Positions 1 to 8,568 of a DNA stretch of 64,000 nt are shown in pieces; position 1 is the first letter of the stretch, and each line of letters begins with the position of its first letter. The translations under genes were made by a program, and so were the position numbers. The DNA is from Streptomyces sp. CB02366 (GTDB lineage Bacteria > Actinomycetota > Actinomycetes > Streptomycetales > Streptomycetaceae): NCBI RefSeq assembly GCF_001905905.1, contig NZ_LIVT01000001.1:913952-977951 (forward strand). Reading direction: 5' to 3'. The notes beneath the pieces were generated by a model. That model had not been told where the DNA came from and did no database searches. It saw nothing but the letters and a program-made list of their open reading frames with translations.

Positions 1-628
1 CTCGCCAACGGCTCCGAGCCCTGGCGCATCCCGGAGACGGACACGTTGCCCGATCTGAAGACCCCGTTCGCCACCGGCCCGAACCACACCGCCGCCGACG
101 GCACCGAGGTCTTCTGGCCCTACAAGCGCGATCCCCGGACCCTGGCCCGCCCCTGGGCCGTGCCCGGGACGGCCGGCCTCGAACACCGCATCGGCGGGAT
201 CGAGAAGCAGGACGGCACCGGAAACATCTCCTACGACCCGGCCAACCACGACTTCATGGTCCGCACCCGGCAGGCCAAGATCGACGGCATCGAGGTCCCC
301 GACCTGGAGGTCGACGACCCGGCCGAGGCGCGCACGCTGGTGCTCGGCTGGGGCTCGACGTACGGGCCGATCACCGCCGCCGTACGCCGTCTGCGCGCCG
401 CCGGGGCGCCGATCGCCCAAGCCCACCTGCGCCACCTCAACCCCTTCCCGAAGAACCTCGGCGAGGTGCTGAAGCGGTACGACAAGGTGGTCGTCCCGGA
501 GATGAACCTCGGACAGCTCGCGATGCTGCTGAGGGCGAAGTACCTGGTCGACGCCCACAGCTACAACCAGGTCAACGGAATGCCGTTCAAGGCCGAGCAG
601 CTCGCCACGGCCCTCAAGGAGGCCATCG

Positions 629-636
<8 letters not shown>
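1..636 (+). CDS. korA: 2-oxoacid:ferredoxin oxidoreductase subunit alpha (C-terminal part, 5' cut by window)
   Basis: The frame is open from the first base, so this is the last 211 residues of a longer protein. It fits the C-terminal end of the fused gamma/alpha subunit of the CoA-dependent 2-oxoacid (2-oxoglutarate) oxidoreductases: a conserved entry segment (GSEPWRIPE), a segment around SYDPANHDFMVRTRQAK, and the carboxy-terminal domain with VPEMNLGQLAMLLRAKY. With KorB it oxidises a 2-oxoacid to the acyl-CoA and passes electrons to ferredoxin in the cytoplasm. The stop overlaps the korB start by 8 bases, so the two are co-translated. Substrate choice (2-oxoglutarate rather than pyruvate) is inferred from the family. 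The N-terminal gamma domain lies outside the window. Confidence 0.93.
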
Positions 637-1702
<1,066 letters not shown>

Positions 1703-1733
1703 GGCCGGACGGCGACCGCCCGCCCGTCCGTCC

Positions 1734-1776
1734 GAGGCCCGGGCCCGAACCCTCCGAGGGTCCGGGCCCGGGCCTC
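1734..1776 (+). terminator. Hairpin terminator after korB
   Basis: Arms 1734-1747 and 1763-1776 are perfectly complementary (14 bp). An inner stem, 1749-1753 with 1757-1761, closes a 3-base loop after a single mismatch. There is no U-tract, as is usual for strong Streptomyces terminators. The rest of the 1703-2050 gap is C-rich and I see no gene in it. The rarD promoter must lie there, but I cannot assign its boxes. Confidence 0.85.
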
Positions 1777-2050
1777 GTCGTATGCGGACCGAGCGGCCGG
1801 CGCCCGGCTCCGGCCGCGCACCGCCCCCACCTCCCGCTGCCCTTGACCGCGCACCGCCCCGACCCCCCGCCCCCCTGCCCACGCCCCCGCTGCCCCCGCC
1901 CCCCTTCGCCCCGGCCGCGTGCCGCACGCGCCACGTTCACCCCGACTGTCATGAGCGTTTCCGTGAGACGGCTATGACACGGAGCCCTTCCGGCGCTACC
2001 GTCGTCCCGTCGGCGGATCGGCCGACGCGGGCGGGCCGGGAGGGCACACG

Positions 2051-3154
2051 GTGGAGGGGAAGAACGAACAGCGGGCTGGCCTGCTGTACGGAATCGGCGC
2101 GTACGTGATGTGGGGGCTGGTCCCCCTCTTCTGGCCGCTGCTCAACCCGTCCGGGGCGATCGAGATCCTCGCCCACCGGATGGTGTGGTCGCTGGGTTTC
2201 GTCGCCGTCGCCCTGCTGGTCGTACGCCGCTGGGCCTGGATCGGCGAACTGGCCCGGGACCGGCGCAAACTCGGCCTGATAGCGGTCGCGGCGGCGACGA
2301 TCACGGTCAACTGGGGCCTCTACATCTGGGCCGTGATCAACGGGCAGGTCGTCGAGGCGTCGCTCGGCTACTTCATCAACCCGCTGGTCACCATCGCCAT
2401 GGGCGTCCTGCTGCTGGGCGAACGGCTGCGGCCCGTCCAGTGGGTCGCCGTCGCCACGGGCCTGGCGGCGGTCCTCATCCTGTCGATCGGGTACGGCAGG
2501 CCGCCCTGGATCTCCCTGGTGCTGGCGTTCTCCTTCGCGACGTACGGCCTGGTGAAGAAGAAGGTGAACATGGGCGGCCTGGAGTCCCTGGCCGCCGAGA
2601 CCGCCGTGCTCTTCGTGCCCGCGCTCGGCTTCCTGCTCTGGCTCGCCGCCAGCGGGAAGTCCACGTTCACGACGGGCGGGGCGGGGCACGGGTTCCTGCT
2701 CGCCGCGACCGGCATCGTCACGGCGGTGCCGCTGATCTGCTTCGGCGCGGCGGCGGTCCGGGTGCCGCTGTCCACGCTGGGGCTGCTCCAGTACCTGGCC
2801 CCGGTCTTCCAGTTCGGGCTGGGCGTCCTCTATTTCAAGGAGTCGATGCCGCCCGAGCGGTGGGCCGGGTTCGCGCTGGTCTGGCTGGCACTGTCGCTGC
2901 TGACCTGGGACGCGTTGCGGACCGCCCGGCGCAACCGGGTGCTGGCGGTGAAGCTGCTGGCGACGGCCGCCGCGGCCCCGGCAGCCGCGCCCCCGGCGAC
3001 GGCCGCGCGACCGGCCCCGACCACCGCCTCGACACCCGCCGGGAGCCCGGCGACAGCTGCGGACTCCACACCGACCGGGACTCCGGCTGCCGCGTCCTCC
3101 ACGGCCTCCTCCACGGCCGGCCCCACGGCCGGGGCCCCGGATCCCACCCCATAA
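2051..3154 (+). CDS. rarD: RarD/EamA-family membrane transporter
   Basis: A 367-residue protein with about ten hydrophobic segments in the first 295 residues. It matches the RarD branch of the drug/metabolite transporters: the opening GLLYGIGAYVMWGLVPLFWP, the middle NWGLYIWAVINGQVVEASLG and the late QYLAPVFQFGLGVL are typical. The substrate of this family is not known; the name comes from chloramphenicol sensitivity. The GTG start is preceded by GGGAGGG at good spacing. The last 70 residues form a low-complexity Ala/Pro/Thr tail that is not part of the transporter fold and is probably disordered. It stands alone between the korB terminator and an AT-rich promoter. Confidence 0.9.
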   Translation: MEGKNEQRAGLLYGIGAYVMWGLVPLFWPLLNPSGAIEILAHRMVWSLGFVAVALLVVRRWAWIGELARDRRKLGLIAVAAATITVNWGLYIWAVINGQVVEASLGYFINPLVTIAMGVLLLGERLRPVQWVAVATGLAAVLILSIGYGRPPWISLVLAFSFATYGLVKKKVNMGGLESLAAETAVLFVPALGFLLWLAASGKSTFTTGGAGHGFLLAATGIVTAVPLICFGAAAVRVPLSTLGLLQYLAPVFQFGLGVLYFKESMPPERWAGFALVWLALSLLTWDALRTARRNRVLAVKLLATAAAAPAAAPPATAARPAPTTASTPAGSPATAADSTPTGTPAAASSTASSTAGPTAGAPDPTP

Positions 3155-3199
3155 AAGATTACCTAGTTGCTTTTCTTACTTGGTTAAGTTTTCCTGGTG
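3155..3199 (+). promoter_or_regulatory. AT-rich promoter island with 17-bp-period direct repeats
   Basis: A short AT-rich patch in otherwise very GC-rich DNA, just before the flavin hydroxylase gene. Two related decamers, TTACCTAGTT at 3159-3168 and TTACTTGGTT at 3176-3185, are spaced by 17 bases. The repeat suggests a regulator site overlapping the promoter. No regulator gene lies next to it, so the binding protein is unknown. Confidence 0.5.
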
Positions 3200-3241
3200 T
3201 CGCACGGGCATGGGGAGCACGACCGAAGGAGAGCCGTGGGG

Positions 3242-5203
3242 ATGACCGACGTACTCATCGTGGGAGCGGGGCCCACCGGACTGGTACTGGCCTGCGATCT
3301 GGCCCGGCGGGGCGTCGCCGTACGGATCGTGGACCGGTCCCCCGTTCCCCCGCGCACCTCGCGCGCCAAGGGCCCCAACCCCCGGTCGCTGGAGATCCTG
3401 GACGACCTGGGGGTGGCGGAGGAGGTGCTCGCCGCCGGTTCGACCCCGCCGCCGATGCTCAAGTACCGCGACCGCGCCCCCGTCGAGGAGGCCGATCCGT
3501 GGGCAGACCTTTCACCGTCCCCGGACGCCCTCTACGACCGGCCGTGGCTGATCGCCCAGTGGCGGCTGGAGGAGATCCTGCGCGGGCGACTGGCCGGGTA
3601 CGGCGTCCGGGTCGAATTCGGCCGCGAGGTCGTGGGGCTGACGCAGGCGCCGGACGACATGGGCGGCACGGACGGCACGGACGGCACGGACGAGATGAAC
3701 GACGCGGACGGCGGGGGCCGTGTCGAGGTCACGCTCGCCGGGCGGAGCGAAGGGCAGGGGGCAGGGCAGAGGGCAGGGCAGGGCGTAGGGGCGGGAGAGG
3801 GGGCGGGCGCCCGGGCGCGGTACGTCGTCGGCTGCGACGGCGCGCACAGCTCCGTACGGAAGCTGCTCGGGATCGGGTTCGCGGGGACCACCCGGGAGGA
3901 CCAGGTGATGGTCTGCGGCGATGTCGACCTGGCCGAGGGCGCCCTGGACCGCGGCGTCTGGCACCAGTGGTTCGACGAGGACGGTGCGGTGATGCTCTGC
4001 CCCATCCCCGGTACGCGGACGGGCTGGTGGTTCCAGGCCGGTCCCGAGCGGGACGGGCGGGGCCGGCCGCTCGCGCCGACCGCCGACGGGTTCCGGCGGC
4101 TGCTCGCCCGCCACACCGGCCTGCCCGGCGGGGCCCTCGTCCGGGCCGAGCTGCTGTCGACGTACCGGGTCAACGTGCGCATGGCGGACCGTTTCCGTGC
4201 GGGGCGGGTCTTCCTGGCGGGCGACGCGGCGCACGTGCACCCCGTCGCGGGCGGCCTCGGGATGAACACCGGCATCCAGGACGCGTTCAACCTGGGCTGG
4301 AAGCTGGGCCTGGTGCTCGGCGGCCATGCGGACCCCGCCCTGTTGGACACCTATGAGGAAGAACGCCTTCCGGTGGCCGCCCGGACGCTGGACCTCACCT
4401 CGGAGCGGCTGCGGGCCACGCTGGAGGCGATCCGCCGACCCGGCGGCGGTCTGGACGCGGCGATCACCGCGGACACCACCGGCCTGGACGTCGGCTACCG
4501 CTGGAGCAGCCTGGCCGCCGCCGTTCCGCAGGCAGGTGGGCGGGCCGGGAAAGGCGTCGGGGAGCGGGTCGAAGGGCGGCGCCCGCTGCCCGGCGACCGT
4601 GCGCCGGACGCCCCGTGCACGGACGCCGCGACGGGGGCGCGCACCCGCCTGCACCACGTCTTCGCAGGTTCCCGGACCGCGGTCCTCGGCTTCGGTCCCG
4701 GGAGCGCGGCGGTGCTGCGCGAGGTGGCGGAGGCGTACGGCGAGGCGGGCGTACGCACCTGCCGGGTGTACGCGGTGCACGAGAACCGGCCGGACGGCCA
4801 TCGGGGCGGCACGGAAGCCCCAGCGGCGCCGTGCGCGGTGATCGACGACGGGGGCCACGCGGCGGCGGCGTACGGAACGGGAGCCCCCGGAGGCCCGGGC
4901 CCGGCACCGGACCCGACCACGGGTGCGGGCACCCCTGACCGTGCAGCCGCCGGTACTGATACGGCTCCCGGTGCGGATGCGGGCGCTGGTACGGAGGCGA
5001 CCGCCGGTGCGGGCGCGGCTGCCGGTGCGGGGGCGGGTCCGGGCACCGTCGTGGTCGTCCGCCCCGACCACCACGTGGGCCTTCTCGTCCCGGCGGACGA
5101 CGCCCGATCCGTACGGGAGTACCTGCGCCGGTTGCACGGAACGGGCCGCTCCGCCCAGCGGTTCGCGGACCGGTTCCCGGACACGGTGGACGCCGTGCGG
5201 TAA
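3242..5203 (+). CDS. FAD-dependent aromatic hydroxylase (class A flavin monooxygenase)
   Basis: A 653-residue member of the PheA/MhpA/TfdB-type hydroxylases. The FAD motif GAGPTG is at residues 8-13, the second dinucleotide motif CDG at 198-200, and the GDAAH motif at 327-331 followed by the usual GGLGMNTGIQDAFNLGWKL. A C-terminal thioredoxin-like domain follows, as in phenol hydroxylases. It probably hydroxylates a phenolic or polyketide-like ring using NAD(P)H and O2. There are two odd low-complexity inserts: Gly/Thr/Asp and Gln/Gly/Ala repeats at about 140-190, and a long Gly/Ala/Thr run near 550-600. A GAAGGAGA ribosome site ends 10 bases before this ATG; a GTG at 3236 in the same frame is an alternative. 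Confidence 0.87.
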   Translation: MTDVLIVGAGPTGLVLACDLARRGVAVRIVDRSPVPPRTSRAKGPNPRSLEILDDLGVAEEVLAAGSTPPPMLKYRDRAPVEEADPWADLSPSPDALYDRPWLIAQWRLEEILRGRLAGYGVRVEFGREVVGLTQAPDDMGGTDGTDGTDEMNDADGGGRVEVTLAGRSEGQGAGQRAGQGVGAGEGAGARARYVVGCDGAHSSVRKLLGIGFAGTTREDQVMVCGDVDLAEGALDRGVWHQWFDEDGAVMLCPIPGTRTGWWFQAGPERDGRGRPLAPTADGFRRLLARHTGLPGGALVRAELLSTYRVNVRMADRFRAGRVFLAGDAAHVHPVAGGLGMNTGIQDAFNLGWKLGLVLGGHADPALLDTYEEERLPVAARTLDLTSERLRATLEAIRRPGGGLDAAITADTTGLDVGYRWSSLAAAVPQAGGRAGKGVGERVEGRRPLPGDRAPDAPCTDAATGARTRLHHVFAGSRTAVLGFGPGSAAVLREVAEAYGEAGVRTCRVYAVHENRPDGHRGGTEAPAAPCAVIDDGGHAAAAYGTGAPGGPGPAPDPTTGAGTPDRAAAGTDTAPGADAGAGTEATAGAGAAAGAGAGPGTVVVVRPDHHVGLLVPADDARSVREYLRRLHGTGRSAQRFADRFPDTVDAVR

Positions 5204-5243
5204 AGGCTGATTGAGTGCCCGGATGGGGACTGTCCTGGGGGCC

Positions 5244-5726
5244 ATGAGGAACGTGCGGTGGCACGAGTTGCAGCACGCGTACGGCTCCGCCTCCCAGGTT
5301 CCCGTGGTGCTGTCGCGCATCGCCTGGGGGGACGCGCCGAACGCGGACGAGGCCCTGAGCGATCTGGAGCGCTGGATCGGCGCCCCGCCCGTCTTCGATT
5401 CGACGGCGGCGACGGTGCCGTTCCTCTGGGAGTTGGCGGGAACGGACACGGTCCGGGACCGGGCGGGTGTCCTGGACCTGTTGGCCAGGATTCTGGCCGC
5501 CGGGAGCACCGACCATCCCGCCTGGACCCGTGCCGCGCACGACGCGGTGGCGGCACGCCGGGAGACGGCGGCGTACCTGGCCGAGGCCCCGGTCCGCCCG
5601 GCCTCCGCGCCCGCCGGGGCCGGGGCCCCCGCGCAGGCCGTGCGCGCCGCGGCGGGACGGCTGCTGGCCGCGATCGACCGGCACGCCTGCCCGGCCTGCC
5701 CGGCCCTCCTTCCGCGCGAGGCGTAG
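5244..5726 (+). CDS. Conserved hypothetical protein of actinomycetes
   Basis: About 160 residues with no membrane segment, mostly predicted helix, starting MRNVRWHELQHAYGSA. Proteins of this kind, with an opening that places an Ala-Tyr-Gly near the start and an Asp-Ala-Leu-X-X-Leu repeat-like segment, are common in Streptomyces and are often described as HEAT-like; their function is unknown. The C-terminus carries a Cys-Pro-Ala-Cys pair that could bind metal. The start at 5244 was chosen because the body of similar proteins begins there and GGGGG lies just upstream; an in-frame ATG at 5223 is possible. It follows the hydroxylase by about 40 bases and may be cotranscribed. Confidence 0.6.
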   Translation: MRNVRWHELQHAYGSASQVPVVLSRIAWGDAPNADEALSDLERWIGAPPVFDSTAATVPFLWELAGTDTVRDRAGVLDLLARILAAGSTDHPAWTRAAHDAVAARRETAAYLAEAPVRPASAPAGAGAPAQAVRAAAGRLLAAIDRHACPACPALLPREA

Positions 5727-5779
5727 GACGCGTCCGCGCGGCGCGCCGCGCGGACGCGTCCTGTTCGGCCGCCACCGCC

Positions 5780-6592
5780 TCACTCGTCGGCGGCGGTGAG
5801 CCGGGCGCGGTGGGCCCGGACCTTGTGGCGGTTGCCGCACCGCTCCATCGAGCACCAGCGGCGCTTTCCCGGCCGGGAGGTGTCGACGAACAACAGGCGG
5901 CAGTCGTGCGCACCGCAGACGCGGATGCGATGGGCGTGCCCCCCGGTGAACAGGTCCACCGCGTCACGGGCCACGGTGGACAGCAGCCCGGTCCCGGTCC
6001 CGCCGGAGGCCCAGGCCCACGTACCGTCCGCCGTCAGCCGGGGCGTCAGGGGCGGGTGCGCCGCCGCGTCGTTGAGGGTGGCGAGGTCGTCCGGGTCGGG
6101 CGACGCGTCCCGCACCCGCGCCTCCGCCAGCCGCCACAGCGCATCGCGCAACGCACGTGCGTCCGCCACCTCCGCCGCGCTCACCGTCAGCGCGGCCCCC
6201 GAACCGGAACCGCCCACTTCTCCCGAACCGGCCCCGGTCACTTCCTCCGGGCCGGACCCGGCCCCCTCCCCCGCACCGGAAGCGGCGCCGGGCTCCGAAC
6301 CGAGTCCTCCGGGCAGTCGGCTCTCCTCCGCCCAGCGCACCAGGTCGGCCGGCTCGCGCAGCACCTCGAAGTACGCCAGGGGCCCCGGCCCGCCGGTCGG
6401 CAGCAGCTCCAGGCAGAGCGCGCCCGGATCGAACCGGAAGGAGCTTCCGTCCGGATGCCGCAACACCAGTCCGGCAGGCTCGGCCCGCCCCGGCCGGCCC
6501 GATGGTTCGGGCCGCTCCGGGCCTCCCCGCCGAGCGCCTGGTCCGGGGGGCCGCCCGGGGGATTCCGGTGTGTCTGTTGCCTTCTCGCTCAT
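5780..6592 (-). CDS. CGNR zinc-finger / ABATE-domain regulator-like protein
   Basis: A 270-residue protein that ends with the hallmark CGNR zinc finger: two CxxC-like pairs around VCGAHDCRLLFVDTS and RWCSMERCGNRHKVRAH. The N-terminal part fits the ABATE domain, a putative stress-induced regulatory domain found with CGNR. The family is thought to bind DNA and regulate a neighbouring gene; direct experimental proof is limited. It has a Gly/Ser/Glu-rich insert at about residues 100-130. It is divergent from the VOC protein gene, with only 21 bases between the two starts, so the two genes share one control region. Confidence 0.82.
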   Translation of the reverse strand: MSEKATDTPESPGRPPGPGARRGGPERPEPSGRPGRAEPAGLVLRHPDGSSFRFDPGALCLELLPTGGPGPLAYFEVLREPADLVRWAEESRLPGGLGSEPGAASGAGEGAGSGPEEVTGAGSGEVGGSGSGAALTVSAAEVADARALRDALWRLAEARVRDASPDPDDLATLNDAAAHPPLTPRLTADGTWAWASGGTGTGLLSTVARDAVDLFTGGHAHRIRVCGAHDCRLLFVDTSRPGKRRWCSMERCGNRHKVRAHRARLTAADE

Positions 6593-6608
6593 GTAACCAC
6601 TATAAACG

Positions 6609-6620
6609 GTGTCATGACAC
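6609..6620. promoter_or_regulatory. Palindrome over the VOC gene start
   Basis: GTGTCATGACAC is a perfect 12-base palindrome covering the start codon of the VOC gene, in the 21-base gap between divergent genes. It could be the operator for the CGNR protein. A palindrome this short could also be chance. Confidence 0.35.
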
Positions 6621-7069
6621 AGACACTGTCCTGGAAGCTCGTGATCGACAGCGCCGACCCGCACGCGCAAGCCGGGTTCTGGGCGGAGGCCCTGGGCTAT
6701 CTCGTCGAGGACAACAGCCCGTTGATCGAGCGGCTGCTCGCGGCCGGCGCGGTGCCCGAGGCCGCCACGACCCACGCCCACGGCCGCAGAGCCTGGCTCG
6801 ACCTCGCGGCGGCCCGGCACCCGGACGACCCGTACGACGAGGTCAGTGGTACGGGGAAGGGGCGGAGGCTGCTGTTCCAGCGGGTGCCGGAGCCGAAGAC
6901 GGGGAAGAACCGGCTCCACATCGACGTGCACTCCGCGCCGGGCCGACGCGAGGCCGAGGCGGAGCGGCTGGTGGCGCTGGGCGCGCGGGTGGGGCGGACG
7001 TTCGACGAGCAGGGCGGGAGCTGGATCGTCATGACGGACCCCGAGGGCAACGAGTTCTGCCTGTCCTGA
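6614..7069 (+). CDS. VOC-family (glyoxalase/bleomycin-resistance fold) protein
   Basis: A 151-residue protein with the two beta-alpha-beta-beta-beta units of the vicinal oxygen chelate fold. The opening LSWKLVIDSADPHAQAGFWAEALGY, the middle RLHIDVHSAPGRR and the closing WIVMTDPEGNEFCLS match the actinomycete subgroup annotated as VOC family. Members bind a metal and act as dioxygenases, glyoxalases or drug-binding resistance proteins; the substrate here cannot be told. It is divergent from a CGNR regulator, which suggests inducible expression. The short 5' leader leaves almost no room for a normal ribosome site, so it may be leaderless or nearly so. Confidence 0.82.
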   Translation: MTQTLSWKLVIDSADPHAQAGFWAEALGYLVEDNSPLIERLLAAGAVPEAATTHAHGRRAWLDLAAARHPDDPYDEVSGTGKGRRLLFQRVPEPKTGKNRLHIDVHSAPGRREAEAERLVALGARVGRTFDEQGGSWIVMTDPEGNEFCLS

Positions 7070-7230
7070 CTCCGCGAGCCGCCCTGGTCCCCGCGAACTG
7101 TCCTGGCTCCGCGAACCGGCTTGGCCCCGTAGCCGTCCTGGCTCCGCGAACCGCCCTGGCCCGGCGAGCTGTCCTGGCTCCGCGAACGCCCTTGGCCCCG
7201 CCTCCCGCCCTCGCTCCGCGAGGAACGTTC
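7070..7230 (+). repeat. Degenerate minisatellite-like repeat after the VOC gene
   Basis: About seven imperfect copies of a roughly 20-base unit built on CTGGCTCCGCGAACCG follow the VOC stop codon. The 7070-7414 gap contains this repeat and then a GC-rich stretch with no recognisable gene. Copies differ by small changes, as in slipped-strand expansion. Some neighbouring copies could pair only weakly, so I do not call a terminator. Confidence 0.6.
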
Positions 7231-7414
7231 CGCCTCCGTCCGCGCAGCGGCGTCGCCCCTCGGGTGATCCAGGCCGTCGCGGGGGGCGCGGACGCGCGCC
7301 TCTGGCGGGGGGCAGGGCTCCGGGCCACCGCGCCGCACCCGGCCGGAGCAACCTGCCTTACGGTAGGTGCGTCATACAGGAAGACCACGTACAGCCGAGA
7401 GAGAGAACGACGCG

Positions 7415-7552
7415 ATGGATGAGCAGCTGGTCAGGGCGTTCAGGTGGGCCGCTCGCGGCGTGGGCAGCGCCCTCGACTACATCGCTCTGCGCACCGGCGT
7501 CGGCACGCTGACCAACGGCGTGCGGAACGCGGTCGGCCGCAAGCGCCGCTAG
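7415..7552 (+). CDS. Small basic hypothetical protein (45 aa)
   Basis: A 45-residue protein, MDEQLVRAFRWAARGVG to VGRKRR, with an amphipathic helix and a basic C-terminus. The GAGAGAG-rich stretch before the ATG may serve as a ribosome site. Short proteins of this sort are conserved across Streptomyces without known function. I rely on codon position bias and the plausible start, not on a recognised domain. It stands alone. Confidence 0.45.
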   Translation: MDEQLVRAFRWAARGVGSALDYIALRTGVGTLTNGVRNAVGRKRR

Positions 7553-7846
7553 GCAGCGCCCTCACGCCGGACAGCTTCTTCGCACCCGGCAGCGTCTTCG
7601 CATGACGGAGGCGGGCCAGGCCTCCCGCCCGGTTCCGCCAGTGGGCGGCGGACGGCACGTTCGAGGGCGCGGCCCGGGCCGCCCGGGTCGCCCGGGCCGG
7701 GGCGAATACGGCCGGCGGCATCGACGGGCCGGCATCGGTCGACTCCACCGCCACCCGAACCCACCGCCGCCCGGCCCCGCCGATACGCCGTGACCGGGTC
7801 GTAGGGTACGCACTGTTCCAGCGGAGCCGGGGTTTTCAGGGGGCGT

Positions 7847-8272
7847 ATGAGTGGGGCGATGTCAGGCACTTCCGTCGCTGTTGCGGCGATAGGGTTCGTT
7901 TGCGTGCCGCTCACCGCACTCGTCCTGCTCTCCCTGCCGACGCAGCTCCGGGACAATAGGCTGAAACGGCGGGGGGTCGAGACGGAAGCCGTGTGCCGCG
8001 AGCTCATCAGGCGGAACGGAATTCTCGTCCACTTCATCCGGTGCTCTTATCAGCAGACGGACGGACGGCCCATGGTCACGCGGATCAACAGCCCCCGTCC
8101 GGTCCCTCAGGTGGGCGAGTCCTTCACCGTCGTCTTCGATCCGCAGCGGCCGGAGGAAGCGGCCTCCGCCCAGTACCTGGCCTCCCGTCAGACACAGCTC
8201 GGCTACGCCTTCCAGGCGGCGCTGGCGGTCCTGGTCACCGTCGCCGTACTCCTGGTCACGGTCTTCGACTGA
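7847..8272 (+). CDS. DUF3592-like membrane protein
   Basis: A 141-residue protein with one hydrophobic helix near the N-terminus (about residues 8-30) and one at the C-terminus (about 115-138). The soluble beta-rich part between them has CSYQQTDGRP and VVFDPQRPEEA, the pattern of DUF3592 proteins, which are small bacterial membrane proteins of unknown role. It is likely a two-span membrane protein with the middle domain on one face. It is not in an obvious operon; the upstream 7553-7846 gap is GC-rich with no gene. Confidence 0.65.
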   Translation: MSGAMSGTSVAVAAIGFVCVPLTALVLLSLPTQLRDNRLKRRGVETEAVCRELIRRNGILVHFIRCSYQQTDGRPMVTRINSPRPVPQVGESFTVVFDPQRPEEAASAQYLASRQTQLGYAFQAALAVLVTVAVLLVTVFD

Positions 8273-8493
8273 GGACCGTGCGCCGCTCCCGGCCCGGCGC
8301 TGTCGCGGGGCGCGGGAACGACCCCCGTCCTCCGCTCCCGCGCGTCCTGGCAGCCCTCGGACACGACCCGCCGGGCAGGCCCCGGCCGTCGATCCACCCG
8401 GGGCGGACGCCACCGGGGCGCACGGGTCGCCGGTGAGCCGGGGCGGGGACGCGTCGCCGGTGGGCGGCACGTCCCCGACGCCCGGCGTCAGTG

Positions 8494-8568
8494 CTAGGGC
8501 GTGTTTCGAAAGTCCCGCCTGCTCGGCGGCGTCCGGGCGGACGGCGCTACTTTCGAAACACGCCCTAG
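8494..8568. mobile_element. MITE-like inverted-repeat element, 75-bp copy
   Basis: Perfect 20-base terminal inverted repeats lie at 8494-8513 and 8549-8568; the outer end is CTAGGGCGTGTTTCGAAAGT. The 35-base interior is GC-rich. The same ends occur at 14359 and 14539. I recall closely similar sequences repeated in many Streptomyces genomes. The right end supplies the TAG stop of the adjoining MFS gene, and the whole element can fold as a long hairpin that would work as a terminator. Confidence 0.75.
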
